Source of the DNA: Gonatopus flavifemur
Taxonomy: Eukaryota; Arthropoda; Insecta; Hymenoptera; Dryinidae
Direction: 5' to 3'
Assembly (NCBI GenBank): GCA_018340375.1
Contig: JAFFJZ010000001.1
Span: forward strand, 30,062,001-30,126,000
DNA: 64,000 nt
The notes below the pieces were generated by a model. The model was given only the letters and a program-made list of their open reading frames with translations. It made no database searches and was not told the origin of the DNA. Of the stretch, positions 44,947 through 56,497 are shown piece by piece. Position 1 is the stretch's first letter. Each line of letters begins with the position of its first letter. A program made the translations under genes and the position numbers.

Positions 44947-44989
<43 letters not shown>
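44681..44989 (+). mobile_element. 3' UTR and (TC)n tail of the non-LTR element
   Basis: After the stop codon about 265 bp of non-coding sequence lead to TTAGGACCTAATAAATATC and then 41 bp of TC dinucleotide (44949-44989). The AATAAA sits directly before the microsatellite, which therefore appears to be the element's 3' tail. Confidence 0.65.
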
Positions 44990-44990
<1 letters not shown>

Positions 44991-45159
44991 GTTAGTATAA
45001 AATGGAATGAATTATTTAGATCTAGAGAGCATGTGAAGTGAATTTATTAGCTTTTAATTAGTTTTATAAGTTCTTTTTATTGTTACGAGTTATTTAGAAC
45101 CGCTGTAAAATACTACACTGTATTTGCCCCATAGGTTTTCCTAGGGCATAATAATAAAC

Positions 45160-45217
<58 letters not shown>

Positions 45218-45232
45218 CTCTCTCTCTCTCTT
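44990..45232 (+). mobile_element. Second retroelement 3' end with (TATC)n tail
   Basis: A 170-bp non-coding segment ends TTTTCCTAGGGCATAATAAT followed by AAACT and (TATC)n (45161-45215), then (TC)n to 45232. The AATAATAAAC-(TATC)n junction parallels the preceding element's AATAAATATC-(TC)n, suggesting a related family inserted into, or templated by, the first tail. Confidence 0.55.
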
Positions 45233-46321
45233 TCTGTCGTACAGGTGTGTCCTGTTCTAACTAACGTGCTCGAAAAGTAAAACCTAGTAACACCTTGAAC
45301 AATGACTGATTTGCGAGGAAAGTTTGGTAGAAAGTGAGATTTTGTTAAAATTATTAACCTACTTCACGGTAGAAGGTTTATGAAAAATTTGTTTAGTAAA
45401 TTAAATCCAATACCTATCTAACTCGAATTTCAGCTTCCGAGATAAGTTTTGAGAATGTCTCCTGAAGAGATTCAACTTAACGATTGAAATAATTCTGATA
45501 AAATTGTCATTCTAAACTCACAAAGACCTTCTTTTGATTTGAATTCACTTGATTCGATCAGAATACAGCTTTGGATGTATATCGATTACTTAGTTGCAGT
45601 CAAAGAGCTTCCCCGTGTGTACCATCCAGTACAATCTCAATCGAGAATAGAGTGAACGAAGGGGGACGTATAGTGATGGATTTTATAACAGCTTTACCCG
45701 CGTAAGAATGAAATAACGTTGCGCAAATCTACACGCTCACCCCCGTTCCCTCTTTTCACTATCTAACATATTTTCTTGCCCTTTCCTTGAATTTCTTCCA
45801 CATTTTATCGAATTTACGCCTGTAACACGTTCCTACCATCCTCCGCGTCTTCGAAATACAGAGAGGAAAAAGAAGAAGAAGAAGAAGAAGAAGAAGAAAA
45901 AGAAGAGGAATAAGATTTTCGTAGAAAATCATAAAGTCATCGACTGATGCGACGGTAAAGTCGACAGCAAGTTCAAGATAGAACGTGAAGAATTGTGGTT
46001 ATTCGTTTTCTCAATATTAAAACTGCACCGAGAAAAATTTAACGTACGAGTGAAAAACTTGAGTTATAAATTGACTTAATATTCCATATGGATAGAAAAG
46101 TTCAAAAAGATCGTTCGAAGATTCCATTTTGAACAAGAATGTAAAAGGGAAATTTGTGCGCTATGCAAGTACAGTCGTTGAGAATAATAATTTTATATTT
46201 TGACAGTTATATTTCTGTGATTTATGGAAATATTATTATGTTCGAATGTTTTTTAGTATCCTTGGAGAAAAAATCTGCACAACGTTGTACATGTCCTTGC
46301 TAAGAATTTTCCTGACTATAA
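45233..46321. other. No gene recognised; (AAG)n tract
   Basis: An AAG microsatellite lies at 45866-45909. No exon or TIR was supported. Confidence 0.45.
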
Positions 46322-46344
46322 CACATCACTCAATGACTCCTGGG

Positions 46345-47262
46345 TCTAATTGATAGAACAAAGACATTTAAGCAAAACTCGACGTGATTCATCAATATAG
46401 TCTCCTTCTAGGGTGATATACTGCTTCCAACGCTTCTCTAACAATTCAATGCCTTTTTTGTGAAACCGTTTATTCGAAAATACACCTCAGTTTCCGATAT
46501 CACTTTATTGAAGCCGAATCTTTCTCCCTAGAGCATTCTTCACAGGTCTACACACAGCCAGTAGTCGCTGGGGGCCAGATCTGGAGAATACATTGGGCGT
46601 AGGAGCAATCCGAAGTGCAATTCATGTTGTTTGGCCATCATTGCGATCGACTTATGGCACGATACATTGTCTTGGCGAAAGAGGATTTGTGGCAGTTTGT
46701 TCGCAATTTCTTCTTCCAAACGCCCCAATAATACCATGTAATATTCGCTATTGTTGTTTCTCCCTTTGCCAAAGTAATCAACGAACAACATACATTGCGC
46801 ATCCCAACATACGGAGGTCAAAACCTTGCGAACTGATGTTTGCATCTTTAGTCTCTGTAGAAGGCTTTCACCTCCTGCTGTCCACTTAGCTGACTGCCGC
46901 ACTGAGGAAACACCAGGTTTGGCTCAACCCCGTAAGCGTTTGGATACGGCGAATGTCGCCGCGCGGTTGAGTCAACTGAATATCGATAGAGATGATTAAG
47001 CGGAGATTTACTTCAATTGATATTAAGTTGCCTCAACCGCGCGGCGACATTCGCCGTATCCAAATGCTTACGGGTTTCGCTCCACTATTTTTTTTCTCAG
47101 TGCGATGTAACTCTGAAGTGAAACAGTGGATCCACGTTTCATCCACTGTCACATATCGATGCAAAAACTCCTGTTTACAGTTGCAAACACTGCTCTGATT
47201 TGTGGATGCGTTGTTGTTTTTCATTAACTGTAAGCAAACGCAACACTCAGTCTGAACACATC
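46345..47262 (-). pseudogene. DD34D mariner transposase, disrupted
   Basis: The first part contains HRYVTVDETWIHCF, the first catalytic Asp context of mariner transposases. After the MITE insertion the frame resumes with SAKWTAGGESLLQR, SVCWDAQCMLFVDYFGKGR, FRQDNVSCHKS and MYSPDLAPSDYWL. Thirty-four residues separate the Asp of RQDN from the Asp of PSDY, giving DD34D, and the sequence style matches the irritans subfamily. After PSDYWL the frame breaks several times, with RFGFNKVISETEVYF-like C-terminal residues still readable. The N-terminal helix-turn-helix domain is absent. Confidence 0.85.
46926..47073. mobile_element. Palindromic MITE inserted in the mariner
   Basis: CCGTAAGCGTTTGGATACGG and CGAATGTCGCCGCGCGGTTG on the left mirror CAACCGCGCGGCGACATTCG and CCGTATCCAAATGCTTACGG on the right. 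The mariner reading frame continues on either side, which proves insertion. GTTTGGCTC (46917-46925) and GTTTCGCTC (47074-47082) flank it, a 9-bp duplication with one mismatch. Same family as 11121-11259. Confidence 0.85.
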
Positions 47263-47492
47263 TTTCTCAAAATGTTCATATTTATCATGAAAAATGGTGA
47301 ATACCCTGTCTTTGATTTGATTTACGTTCGGCTAAAACGATTTTATGGACTTTTTTTTATGTATTCCGGGACAAGTGTCAAATTTGGATAACCTGAATGT
47401 TCAGAATCATTTGTGTTTTGAGATCATGTTCGAAATCAATATACCACCTCTTTACCACTGTTTCCAAATGAAATTGAAGCTAGCAGACGTCA
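47263..47492. other. No gene recognised
   Basis: Could include eroded 5' mariner sequence, but no residues are readable. Confidence 0.3.
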
Positions 47493-47757
47493 CACGGAAA
47501 AAAAGGACCACGTAAGAATTACATGAAAAGTGAGGTTATAAGTACGGTGTGGATTTCATGTAGAATTTACTCCAGAGTTCTGTTGGATTTACATTGTTAT
47601 CATGGTTACCATGGCAACAAGCCTGCCGTTTACTTCAGTAGCAATGCACACATAACATTGGTCCCAGTGTGAATTTTACTCCAATTGCATGCACTTCAGC
47701 AGTTATGTCAAAATAACAACAACCAATGCAAAATCCACACGTCATTTTTTTTCCGTG
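47493..47757. mobile_element. MITE with CACGGAAAAAAA ends
   Basis: The ends CACGGAAAAAAAGGAC and GTCATTTTTTTTCCGTG are flanked by CA on both sides. CTAGCAGACG flanks the element more widely (47480-47489 and 47761-47770). Inner symmetry is weaker (GTGTGGATTT on the left, AAATCCACAC on the right). Confidence 0.75.
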
Positions 47758-48251
47758 CAACTAGCAGACGGCGTTTATAAACTGAGGTAATGTGAATTTG
47801 AATTCTTTCAAAATAAATATTTTCAGAGTTTCCGATTCGAAAATCTCATTGGTGTCGGTTTCATCTTTCTACGACAATTCTACGATGAGCTAGTGTGCAA
47901 ATCTGCCAGCTCAAATCTGCTAGTTTCAGCTTTATTGTTCCCAACGGTTAGGAGTTCAAATAACACTCATCGAGCGATTTCTTTGCTTGAACAGTACTTT
48001 TTCCCATCAGGCAGCAAGGCTTTATCAGCACACGGAATTCAGATTGTTCTATTATTTTGAAAATTGCAAAAGCAGCTTCACCTAAACCACTGTAACTCGT
48101 CAACTAATGATTCGATTGAGCTGAAAATCTGGCAAGTGGTGTTTGAAGGTTAGTATTATACAAAAATTATACAGATTCGTTATTAGTGGCGGCATCTATA
48201 TGTCAAACTCGGGACTTATTGAGTGATGGGTTCGTATTCAACACAACAATT
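47758..48251. other. No gene recognised
   Basis: Short frames only. Confidence 0.35.
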
Positions 48252-48544
48252 TTAACTCTTAAACCGTAACCCTGCTCAAAATCACATCAACCGTAACCCC
48301 CGGTCTAACAGACCCCTATCACCTTCTTCTAGATATTCAAAGTTGTTAGAAGTGAAGAAAACATTTTTTAGATCATTGGAAATGTCTACGAGGTAGGATA
48401 GTGGGCTTATGCGCAGAACTCAGTGAGCAATTCTGTGCAGAGTAGGAATGAAATGTCAAACAATTTAACCAAAAAAGTTCGAATTACGAGCAAATAAAAT
48501 TTTGATAGCGGTCTGTGAGACCGGGGTTACGGTTAGAGGGTTAA
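48252..48544. mobile_element. TIR element, TTAACYCTYWAACCGTAACC ends
   Basis: TTTAACTCTTAAACCGTAAC on the left and GTTACGGTTAGAGGGTTAA on the right are inverted. A second inner pair (ACCGTAACCCCCGGTCTAAC / CTGTGAGACCGGGGTTACGG) gives a composite double TIR. About 293 bp and non-coding. Confidence 0.75.
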
Positions 48545-49844
48545 CATCCCCGTTTCACGACAGCATATCTATCTTCAAAGTGCAATTCGAATGAACAAAT
48601 GAGTATCAAACGGGCATTACATCAGCTCGTTATTCAAAAAGGCAAACCAATTCGGAGGACAGTAACGTGAGAGAGTCGCAAGGCATAAATTACGATGTTA
48701 TTTCCCAATATTATTTTCAATTGCAGTATAATTTCCGAATAATGTTAATTCATACAAACAACTTGCATAAACGTTCTGTGTAAATTATGGAGAAAACAAT
48801 CACGAACTCGTTCCATTGTTTATCTTCACTTGAACCATGAATATGTACTCGCGGTTTTATAATGTTATCGATTGGAACTAACTTCAATATTGGAGATAAA
48901 TTCAAAATAAAAGACAAAAAGATGAGTTGTAACACAGTAATGAAAGAAGATCCGCAGTTTCTTCTCTCCTTTTTTCATTTTCCCACAATGACAATTACTC
49001 AATCTATAAGAAAAACTGGTAATCTTTTGATGAACTGAATAAAGAGATCATGTTAATTTAAATTCCACTCTGTACGACACGAATCTGCTCATCGGCATTA
49101 TAAGAAACCATTCGATCCAATCCATATTTTTCCACCCGTTGGCTTTGAAGATAGGATCTTAGAAAGCATAAATAGTTCAATTAATTCTGCGCTTCCATAC
49201 ACAAGTATACGAGTTACCTCGTACTTAATTTGTCAATTTTGTCAATAATAACACTCTGAATAATGTTTTCGCCATACAATCTCGAAATTATTCTTCGTTC
49301 CATTCTTCCGAATCGATACCTCCTCGTTAGTATAATAAAAGCTGGAGCTTATGAGAGGTCTTCTTGACGAGCTTCGCTTGTCATGACTTTCCATGGTTAT
49401 ACTTGGATGCACGGTAAAAATTCTATCGACTGCAAGGACTACGGAATGAGAGGATATTAAGGGATCAGAATCGATATTTGACTTGCAAAGCGGGTATTTC
49501 CCTCGAAACGAGACAAAATGGTCCTCGAGACACCAAGAACAAATCTAAAGAGGAAGAATCCTATCGATATACAGTAAACAAGACGGAATATTCCCTCAGT
49601 CCGAAAACAGTTACAGTTTATTCCGGGTTTGTTTATACTAATGGTGTATGAAACTTGTGATCTTGAGAAATAGAAATGCTAAATGCGATAAGAGACGTGG
49701 TAGGTTGTCCTCGCGTAGTGAGGTTTTGCAAAGTTTTCAAGAATAATTGATATTCAAACAAATATCAGTATGGGTCTTGTCGGTACAATCGATGCTGTGT
49801 TGGTAGAGAAAACTCGAACATGTAACATTCCTACATCATTAATA
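48545..49844. other. No gene recognised
   Basis: 1.3 kb without supported features. Confidence 0.4.
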
Positions 49845-50145
49845 CACGCAGAGAAAAAAATCTTGCTGAAACAGCGATTTCAGAGAATGTGCTTGGCTAA
49901 ACTAGCAAAGCGCTGGCTGTGGTAGCAAAATTCTTGCTGTTTTAGCAAGATGTTTGCTAATTCAGCAAATTTTTCTAGCAGTCTGTATATCTACAATGCC
50001 GAATTGCTGGATCAGTTGCGCTTGCCGAAAGAGCAAGATTTTTGCTGTAATAGCAAAGTTTTTGCTAATTCAGCAACAAGATTTGCCATATCAGCGAAGC
50101 TAATTTTTTAGATTTGCTGTTTCAGCAGCTTTTTTTCTCTCAGTG
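49845..50145. mobile_element. MITE of the TTGCTG/CAGCAA family, sub-type B, copy 2
   Basis: The ends CACGCAGAGAAAAAAATC and TTTTTTTCTCTCAGTG are flanked by TA (49843-49844, 50146-50147). The marker GTCTGTATATCTACAAT and the TTTTGCTGT-ATAGCAAA pattern are shared with 37509-37788 and 62029-62326. Confidence 0.85.
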
Positions 50146-50420
50146 TATAAAATAGTACCATATTCGTTATTGGACAAGGTGAATATTGTATCCCTATGTA
50201 GCACTTTTGGAATATGCTTTCCATAATGAGGACGACAATTTCATTAATTTTATCATTTCGATATAAACTTACTATGAAGTATTTGATTGTAAAAGTTGGC
50301 TAAAAGTTCATTCCTCTTCAAATGAAGCTCAACAATAATAGCATTGACGTTTATATAGATTCCTAACTTCGACTGTAGCATTAAGATTTTATAAGTGAAA
50401 TTTTGAAGTTAGTGAATTAC

Positions 50421-50429
50421 TTACTCCGT
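50421..50429. repeat. 9-bp target-site duplication, left copy
   Basis: TTACTCCGT immediately precedes the foldback element terminus GTGTCTGTGAAG and is repeated exactly at 60765-60773. Confidence 0.9.
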
Positions 50430-50573
50430 GTGTCTGTGAAGTTGGCATATCAATTGTCAGCATCGCACAAAAAAGCACCAGTTCTAGTCGCATCCACTAT
50501 AGTTCTACAGTTCTTGATAAGTTACAACAATAGTTCCGGGTAAATTTGTGAAAAAAATCGATTTTGAAAAAAT
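50430..50573. repeat. Foldback terminal unique segment, left
   Basis: This is about 144 bp of non-repetitive arm terminus, mirrored almost base for base by about 60621-60764; the one difference seen is CAATTG versus CAAATG near position 22 of the arm. This level of identity indicates recent origin or gene conversion between the arms. Confidence 0.85.
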
Positions 50574-51060
50574 GATATGCTAAGTTCTTCTACAATATGA
50601 CAGCATCACATGGAAAATGGATGGAAATGGACTGTATCTCGGAGTTCTAGGGATGATTGGGATGCGAGGATGTCAAAACAAGGGAGTTCTAATGCTAGAA
50701 GTGCTTGGGAAATTTTTCTCAGGAATTAAATGGAATGATATGCTGAGTTCTTCTACAATATGACAGCATCGCAGGGGTAATGGAAGGAAATTGACTATAT
50801 CTAGGAGTTCTAAGGATGATTGGGATGCGAGGATGTCAAAACAAGGGAGTTCTGATGCAAGGAGTGCTTAAGGAATTTTTTTCGGGAATTAAATGAAAAG
50901 ACATGAGGAGTTCTTCTACGATGTAGTAGCAGCGCAGGTGAAACCGCTGGAAGTGGACTATATCTCGGAGTTCTACGGCTGATTGGCATGTGAGGATGTC
51001 CAGGAACGAGAGTTCTGATGTTGGGAGTAATCAGGGAGTCAATTGGGAGTCTCAGAGAAT
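50574..51060. repeat. Three ~163-bp repeats, left arm
   Basis: GATATGCTAAGTTCTTCTAC (50574), GATATGCTGAGTTCTTCTAC (50737) and GACATGAGGAGTTCTTCTAC (50900) start three units 163 bp apart. Shared internal words include GGGATGCGAGGATGTCAAAA. The innermost unit is the most diverged and merges into the 31-bp array. Confidence 0.85.
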
Positions 51061-54000
51061 CGGGAGTTCCGACCAGCATATCATGGAAAATGGAGAGTTC
51101 TGACCAGCATATCATGGGAAATCGATAGTTCTGACCAGCATATCATGGAAAATCAATAGTTCTCACCAGCATATCATAGAAAATCGATAGTTCTGACCAG
51201 CATATCATAGAAAATGAATGGTTCTGACCGGCATATCATAGGAGATCGACAGTTCCGACCAGAATATCATAGAAAATCGACAGTTCTGACCAGCATATCA
51301 TGGAAAATGGAGAGTTCTGACCAGCATATCATGGAAAATGGGGAGTTCTGATGAGCATATCATAGAAAATCGATAGTTCTGACCAGCATATCATAGAAAA
51401 TCGATAGTTCTGACCAGCATATCATAGAAAATCGATAGTTCTGGGCAGCATATCATAGAAAATCGATAGTTCTGAGCAGCATATCATGGAAAATGGAGAG
51501 TTCTGATGAGCACATCATATAAAATCGATAGTTCTGATCGGCATACCATAGAAAATCGATAGTTCTGACCAGCATATCATAGAAAATCGATAGTCCTGAC
51601 AAGCATATCATAGAAAATCGATAGTTCTGACCAGCATATCATAGAAAATCGATAGTTCTGACCAGCATATCATAGAAAATCGACAGTTCTGACCAGCATA
51701 TCATAGAAAATCGATAGTTCTGACCAGCATATCATAGAAAATGGAGAGTTCTGACCAGCATATCATGGAAAATCGATAGTTCTGACCAGCATATCATGGG
51801 AAATGGAGAGTTCTGACCAGCATATCATGGGAAATCGATAGTTCTGTCCAGCATATCATGGAAAATCAATAGTTCTGACCAGCATATCATAGAAAATCGA
51901 TAGTTCTGATCGACATATCATAGAAAATCGATAGTTCTGACCAGCATATCATAGAAAATCGATAGTTCTGACCAGCATATCATGGAAAATCGATAGTTCT
52001 GACCAGCATATCATAGAAAATCGATAGTTCTGACCAGCATACCATAGAAAATCGATAGTTCTGACCAGCATATCATAGAAAATCGATAGTTCTGACCAGC
52101 ATATCATGGAAAATCAATAGCTCTGACCAGCATATCATAGAAAATCGATAGTTCTGATCGGCATATCATAGAAAATCGATGGTTCTGACCAGCATATCAT
52201 AGAAGATCGACAGTTCCGACCAGCATATCATAGAAAATCGACAGTTCTGACCAGCATATCATAGAAAATCGATAGTTCTGACCAGCATATCATGGAAAGT
52301 GGAGAGTTCTGACCAGCATATCATGGAAAATCGATAGTTCTGATCAGCATATCATAGAAAATCGATAGTTCTGACCAGCATATCATAGAAAATCGACAGT
52401 TCTGACCAGCATATCATAGAAAATCGATAGTTCTGACCAGCATATCATAGAAAATCGATAGTTCTGAGCAGCATATCATGTAAAATGGAGAGTTCTGATG
52501 AGCATATCATATAAAATCGATAGTTCTGATTGGCATATCATGGAAAATCGATAGTTCTGACCAGCATATCATAGAAAATCGACAGTTCTGACCAGCATAT
52601 GATGGAAAATCGATAGTTCTGACCAGCATATCATGGAACATGGAGAGTTCTGACCAGCATATCATGGAAAATCGATAGTTCTGATCGGCATATCATAGAA
52701 AATCGATAGTTCTGACCAGCATATCATGGAAAATCAATAGTTCTGACCAGCATATCATAGAAAATCGATAGTTCTGACCAGCATATCATAGAAAATGAAT
52801 GTTCTGACCGGCATATCATAGAAGATCGACAGTTCCGACCAGAATATCATAGAAAATCGACAGTTCTGACCAGCATATCATGGAAAATGGAGAGTTCTGA
52901 CCAGCATATCATGGAAAATGGGGAGTTCTGATGAGCATATCATAGAAAATCGATAGTTCTGACCAGCATATCATAGAAAATCGATAGTTCTGACCAGCAT
53001 ATCATAGAAAATCGATAGTTCTGGGCAGCATATCATAGAAAATCGATAGTTCTGAGCAGCATATCATGGAAAATGGAGAGTTCTGATGAGCACATCATAT
53101 AAAATCGATAGTTCTGATCGGCATACCATAGAAAATCGATAGTTCTGACCAGCATATCATAGAAAATCGATAGTCCTGACAAGCATATCATAGAAAATCG
53201 ATAGTTCTGACCAGCATATCATAGAAAATCGATAGTTCTGACCAGCATATCATAGAAAATCGACAGTTCTGACCAGCATATCATAGAAAATCGATAGTTC
53301 TGACCAGCATATCATAGAAAATGGAGAGTTCTGACCAGCATATCATGGAAAATCGATAGTTCTGACCAGCATATCATGGGAAATGGAGAGTTCTGACCAG
53401 CATATCATGGGAAATCGATAGTTCTGACCAGCATACCATAGAAAATCGATAGTTCTGAACAGCATATCATAGAAAATCGATAGTTCTGACCAGCATATCA
53501 TGGAAAATCAATAGCTCTGACCAGCATATCATAGAAAATCGATAGTTCTGATCGGCATATCATAGAAAATCGATGGTTCTGACCAGCATATCATAGAAGA
53601 TCGACAGTTCCGACCAGCATATCATAGAAAATCGACAGTTCTGACCAGCATATCATAGAAAATCGATAGTTCTGACCAGCATATCATGGAAAGTGGAGAG
53701 TTCTGACCAGCATATCATGGAAAATCGATAGTTCTGATCAGCATATCATAGAAAATCGATAGTTCTGACCAGCATATCATAGAAAATCGACAGTTCTGAC
53801 CAGCATATCATAGAAAATCGATAGTTCTGACCAGCATATCATAGAAAATCGATAGTTCTGAGCAGCATATCATGTAAAATGGAGAGTTCTGATGAGCATA
53901 TCATATAAAATCGATAGTTCTGATTGGCATATCATGGAAAATCGATAGTTCTGACCAGCATATCATAGAAAATCGACAGTTCTGACCAGCATATGATGGA

Positions 54001-56490
54001 AAATCGATAGTTCTGACCAGCATATCATGGAACATGGAGAGTTCTGACCAGCATATCATGGAAAATCGATAGTTCTGATCGGCATATCATAGAAAATCGA
54101 TAGTTCTGACCAGCATATCATGGAAAATCAATAGTTCTGACCAGCATATCATAGAAAATCGATAGTTCTGATCGGCATATCATAGAAAATCGATAGTTCT
54201 GACCAGCATATCATAGACAATGAATAGTTCTGACCAGCATATCATACGAAATGGAGAGTTCTGACCAGCATATCATAGAAAATCGACAGTTCTGACCAGC
54301 ATATCATAGAAAATCGACAGTTCTGACCAGCATATCATAGAAAATCGATAGTTCTGACCAGCATATCATGGAAAATGGAGAGTTCTGACCAGCATATCAT
54401 GGAAAATCGATAGTTCTGACCAGCATATCATGGAAAATCAATAGTTCTGACCAGCATATCATAGAAAATCGATAGTTCTGAGCAGCATATCATGGAAAAT
54501 GGAGAGTTCTGATGAGCATATCATATAAAATCGATAGTTCTGATCGGCATACCATAGAAAATCGATAGTTCTGACCAGCATATCATAGAAAATCCATAGT
54601 CCTGAGCAGCATATCATAGAAAATCGATAGTTCTGACCAGCATATCATGGAGAATCGATCGTCCTGAGCAGCATATCATGGAAAATGGAGAGTTCTGACC
54701 AGCATATCATGGAAAATGGAGAGTTCTGACCAGCATATCATGGAAAATGGGGAGTTCTGACCAGCATATCATGGAAAATCGATAGTTCTGACAAGCATAT
54801 CATGGAAAATCGATAGTTCTGACCAGCATATCATAGAAAATCGATAGTTCTGAGCAGCATATCATGGAAAATGGAGAGTTCTGACCAGCATATCATGGAA
54901 AATGGAGAGTTCTGACCAGCATATCATGGAAAATGGAGAGTTCTGACCAGCATATCATGGAAAATCGATAGTTCTGCAAAGCATATCATGGAAAATCGAT
55001 AGTTCTGACCAGCATATCATGGAAAATCAATAGCTCTGACCAGCATATCATAGAAAATCGATAGTTCTGATCGGCATATCATAGAAAATCGATGGTTCTG
55101 ACCAGCATATCATAGAAGATCGACAGTTCCGACCAGCATATCATAGAAAATCGACAGTTCTGACCAGCATATCATAGAAAATCGATAGTTCTGAGCAGCA
55201 TATCATGGAAAATGGAGGGTTCTGACCAGCATATCATGGAAAATGGAGAGTTCTGACCAGCATATCATGGAAAATCGATAGTTCTGCAAAGCATATCATG
55301 GAAAATCGATAGTTCTGACCAGCATATCATGGAAAATCAATAGTTCTGACCAGCATATCATAGAAAATCGATAGTTCTGAGCAGCATATCATGGAAAATC
55401 GATAGTTCTGAGCAGCATATCATGGAAAATGGAGAGTTCTGATGAGCACATCATATAAAATCGATAGTTCTGATCGGCATACCATAGAAAATCGATAGTT
55501 CTGACCAGCATATCATAGAAAATCGATAGTCCTGACAAGCATATCATAGAAAATCGATAGTTCTGACCAGCATATCATAGAAAATCGATAGTTCTGACCA
55601 GCATATCATAGAAAATCGATAGTTCTGACCAGCATATCATGGAAAATCAATAGCTCTGACCAGCATGTCATAGAAAATCGATGGTTCTGATCGGCATATC
55701 ATAGAAAATCGATGGTTCTGACCAGCATATCATAGAAGATCGACAGTTCCGACCAGCATATCATAGAAAATCGACAGTTCTGACCAGCATATCATAGAAA
55801 ATCGATAGTTCTGACCAGCATATCATGGAAAGTGGAGAGTTCTGACCAGCATATCATGGAAAATCGATAGTTCTGATCAGCATATCATAGAAAATCGATA
55901 GTTCTGACCAGCATATCATAGAAAATCGACAGTTCTGACCAGCATATCATAGAAAATCGATAGTTCTGACCAGCATATCATGGAAAATGGAGAGTTCTGA
56001 CCAGCATATCATGGAAAATGGGGAGTTCTGATGAGCATATCAAAGAAAATCGATAGTTCTGAGCAGCATATCATGGAAAATGGAGAGTTCTGACCAGCAT
56101 ATCATGGAAAATGGGGAGTTCTGATGAGCATATCATAGAAAATCGATAGTTCTGATCGGCATATCATAGAAAATCGATAGTTCTGATCGGCATATCATGG
56201 AGAATCAATAGTTCTGACCAGCATATCATAGAGAATCGATAGTTCTGATCGGCATATTATAGAAAATCGATAGTTCTCACCAGCATATCATAGGCAATCG
56301 ACAGTTCCGACCAGCAAATCATAGAAAGTGGAGAGTTCTGATGAGCATATCATAGAGAATCGATAGTTCTGATCGGCATATTATAGAAAATCGATAGTTC
56401 TCACCAGCATATCATAGGCAATCGACAGTTCCGACCAGCAAATCATAGAAAGTGGAGAGTTCTGATGAGCATATCATAGATAATCGATAG
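51061..56490. repeat. 31-bp satellite array, left arm (about 175 units)
   Basis: The monomer is GTTCTGACCAGCATATCAT followed by RGAAAATSGAKA, 31 bp. Length divided by 31 gives about 175 units. Variants (CGATA, GGAGA, CAATA, GATGAGCAT, GATCGGCAT) recur as blocks. GATCGACAGTTCCGACCAGA-containing blocks at 51243 and 52823 are about 1580 bp (51 units minus one base) apart. TAGAAGATCGACAGTTCC recurs near 52205, 53598, 55117 and 55737, at spacings close to multiples of 31, which indicates unequal exchange. Confidence 0.9.
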
Positions 56491-56497
56491 TTTTTTT
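56491..56497. other. Centre of the foldback: orientation switch
   Basis: The array changes orientation at a T7 run: ATAATCGATAG-TTTTTTT-CGATAGTCGATT. There is no unique central DNA at all, unlike coding FB elements, which carry a loop. Confidence 0.9.

Larger units (their letters stand above)
46322..47262 (-). mobile_element. Irritans-type mariner remnant, split by a MITE
   Basis: Minus-strand transposase pieces at 47033-47262 and 46345-46902 flank a palindromic insertion (46926-47073). The 3' end reads ACTCAATGACTCCTGGGTCT near 46328 on the plus strand. No matching terminal repeat was found to the right, so the transposase start is missing. Confidence 0.8.

Noticed and set aside
50810..51115. 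101-codon minus-strand open frame
   Set aside because: It lies in the tandem repeats of the foldback arm; composition reflects the repeat.
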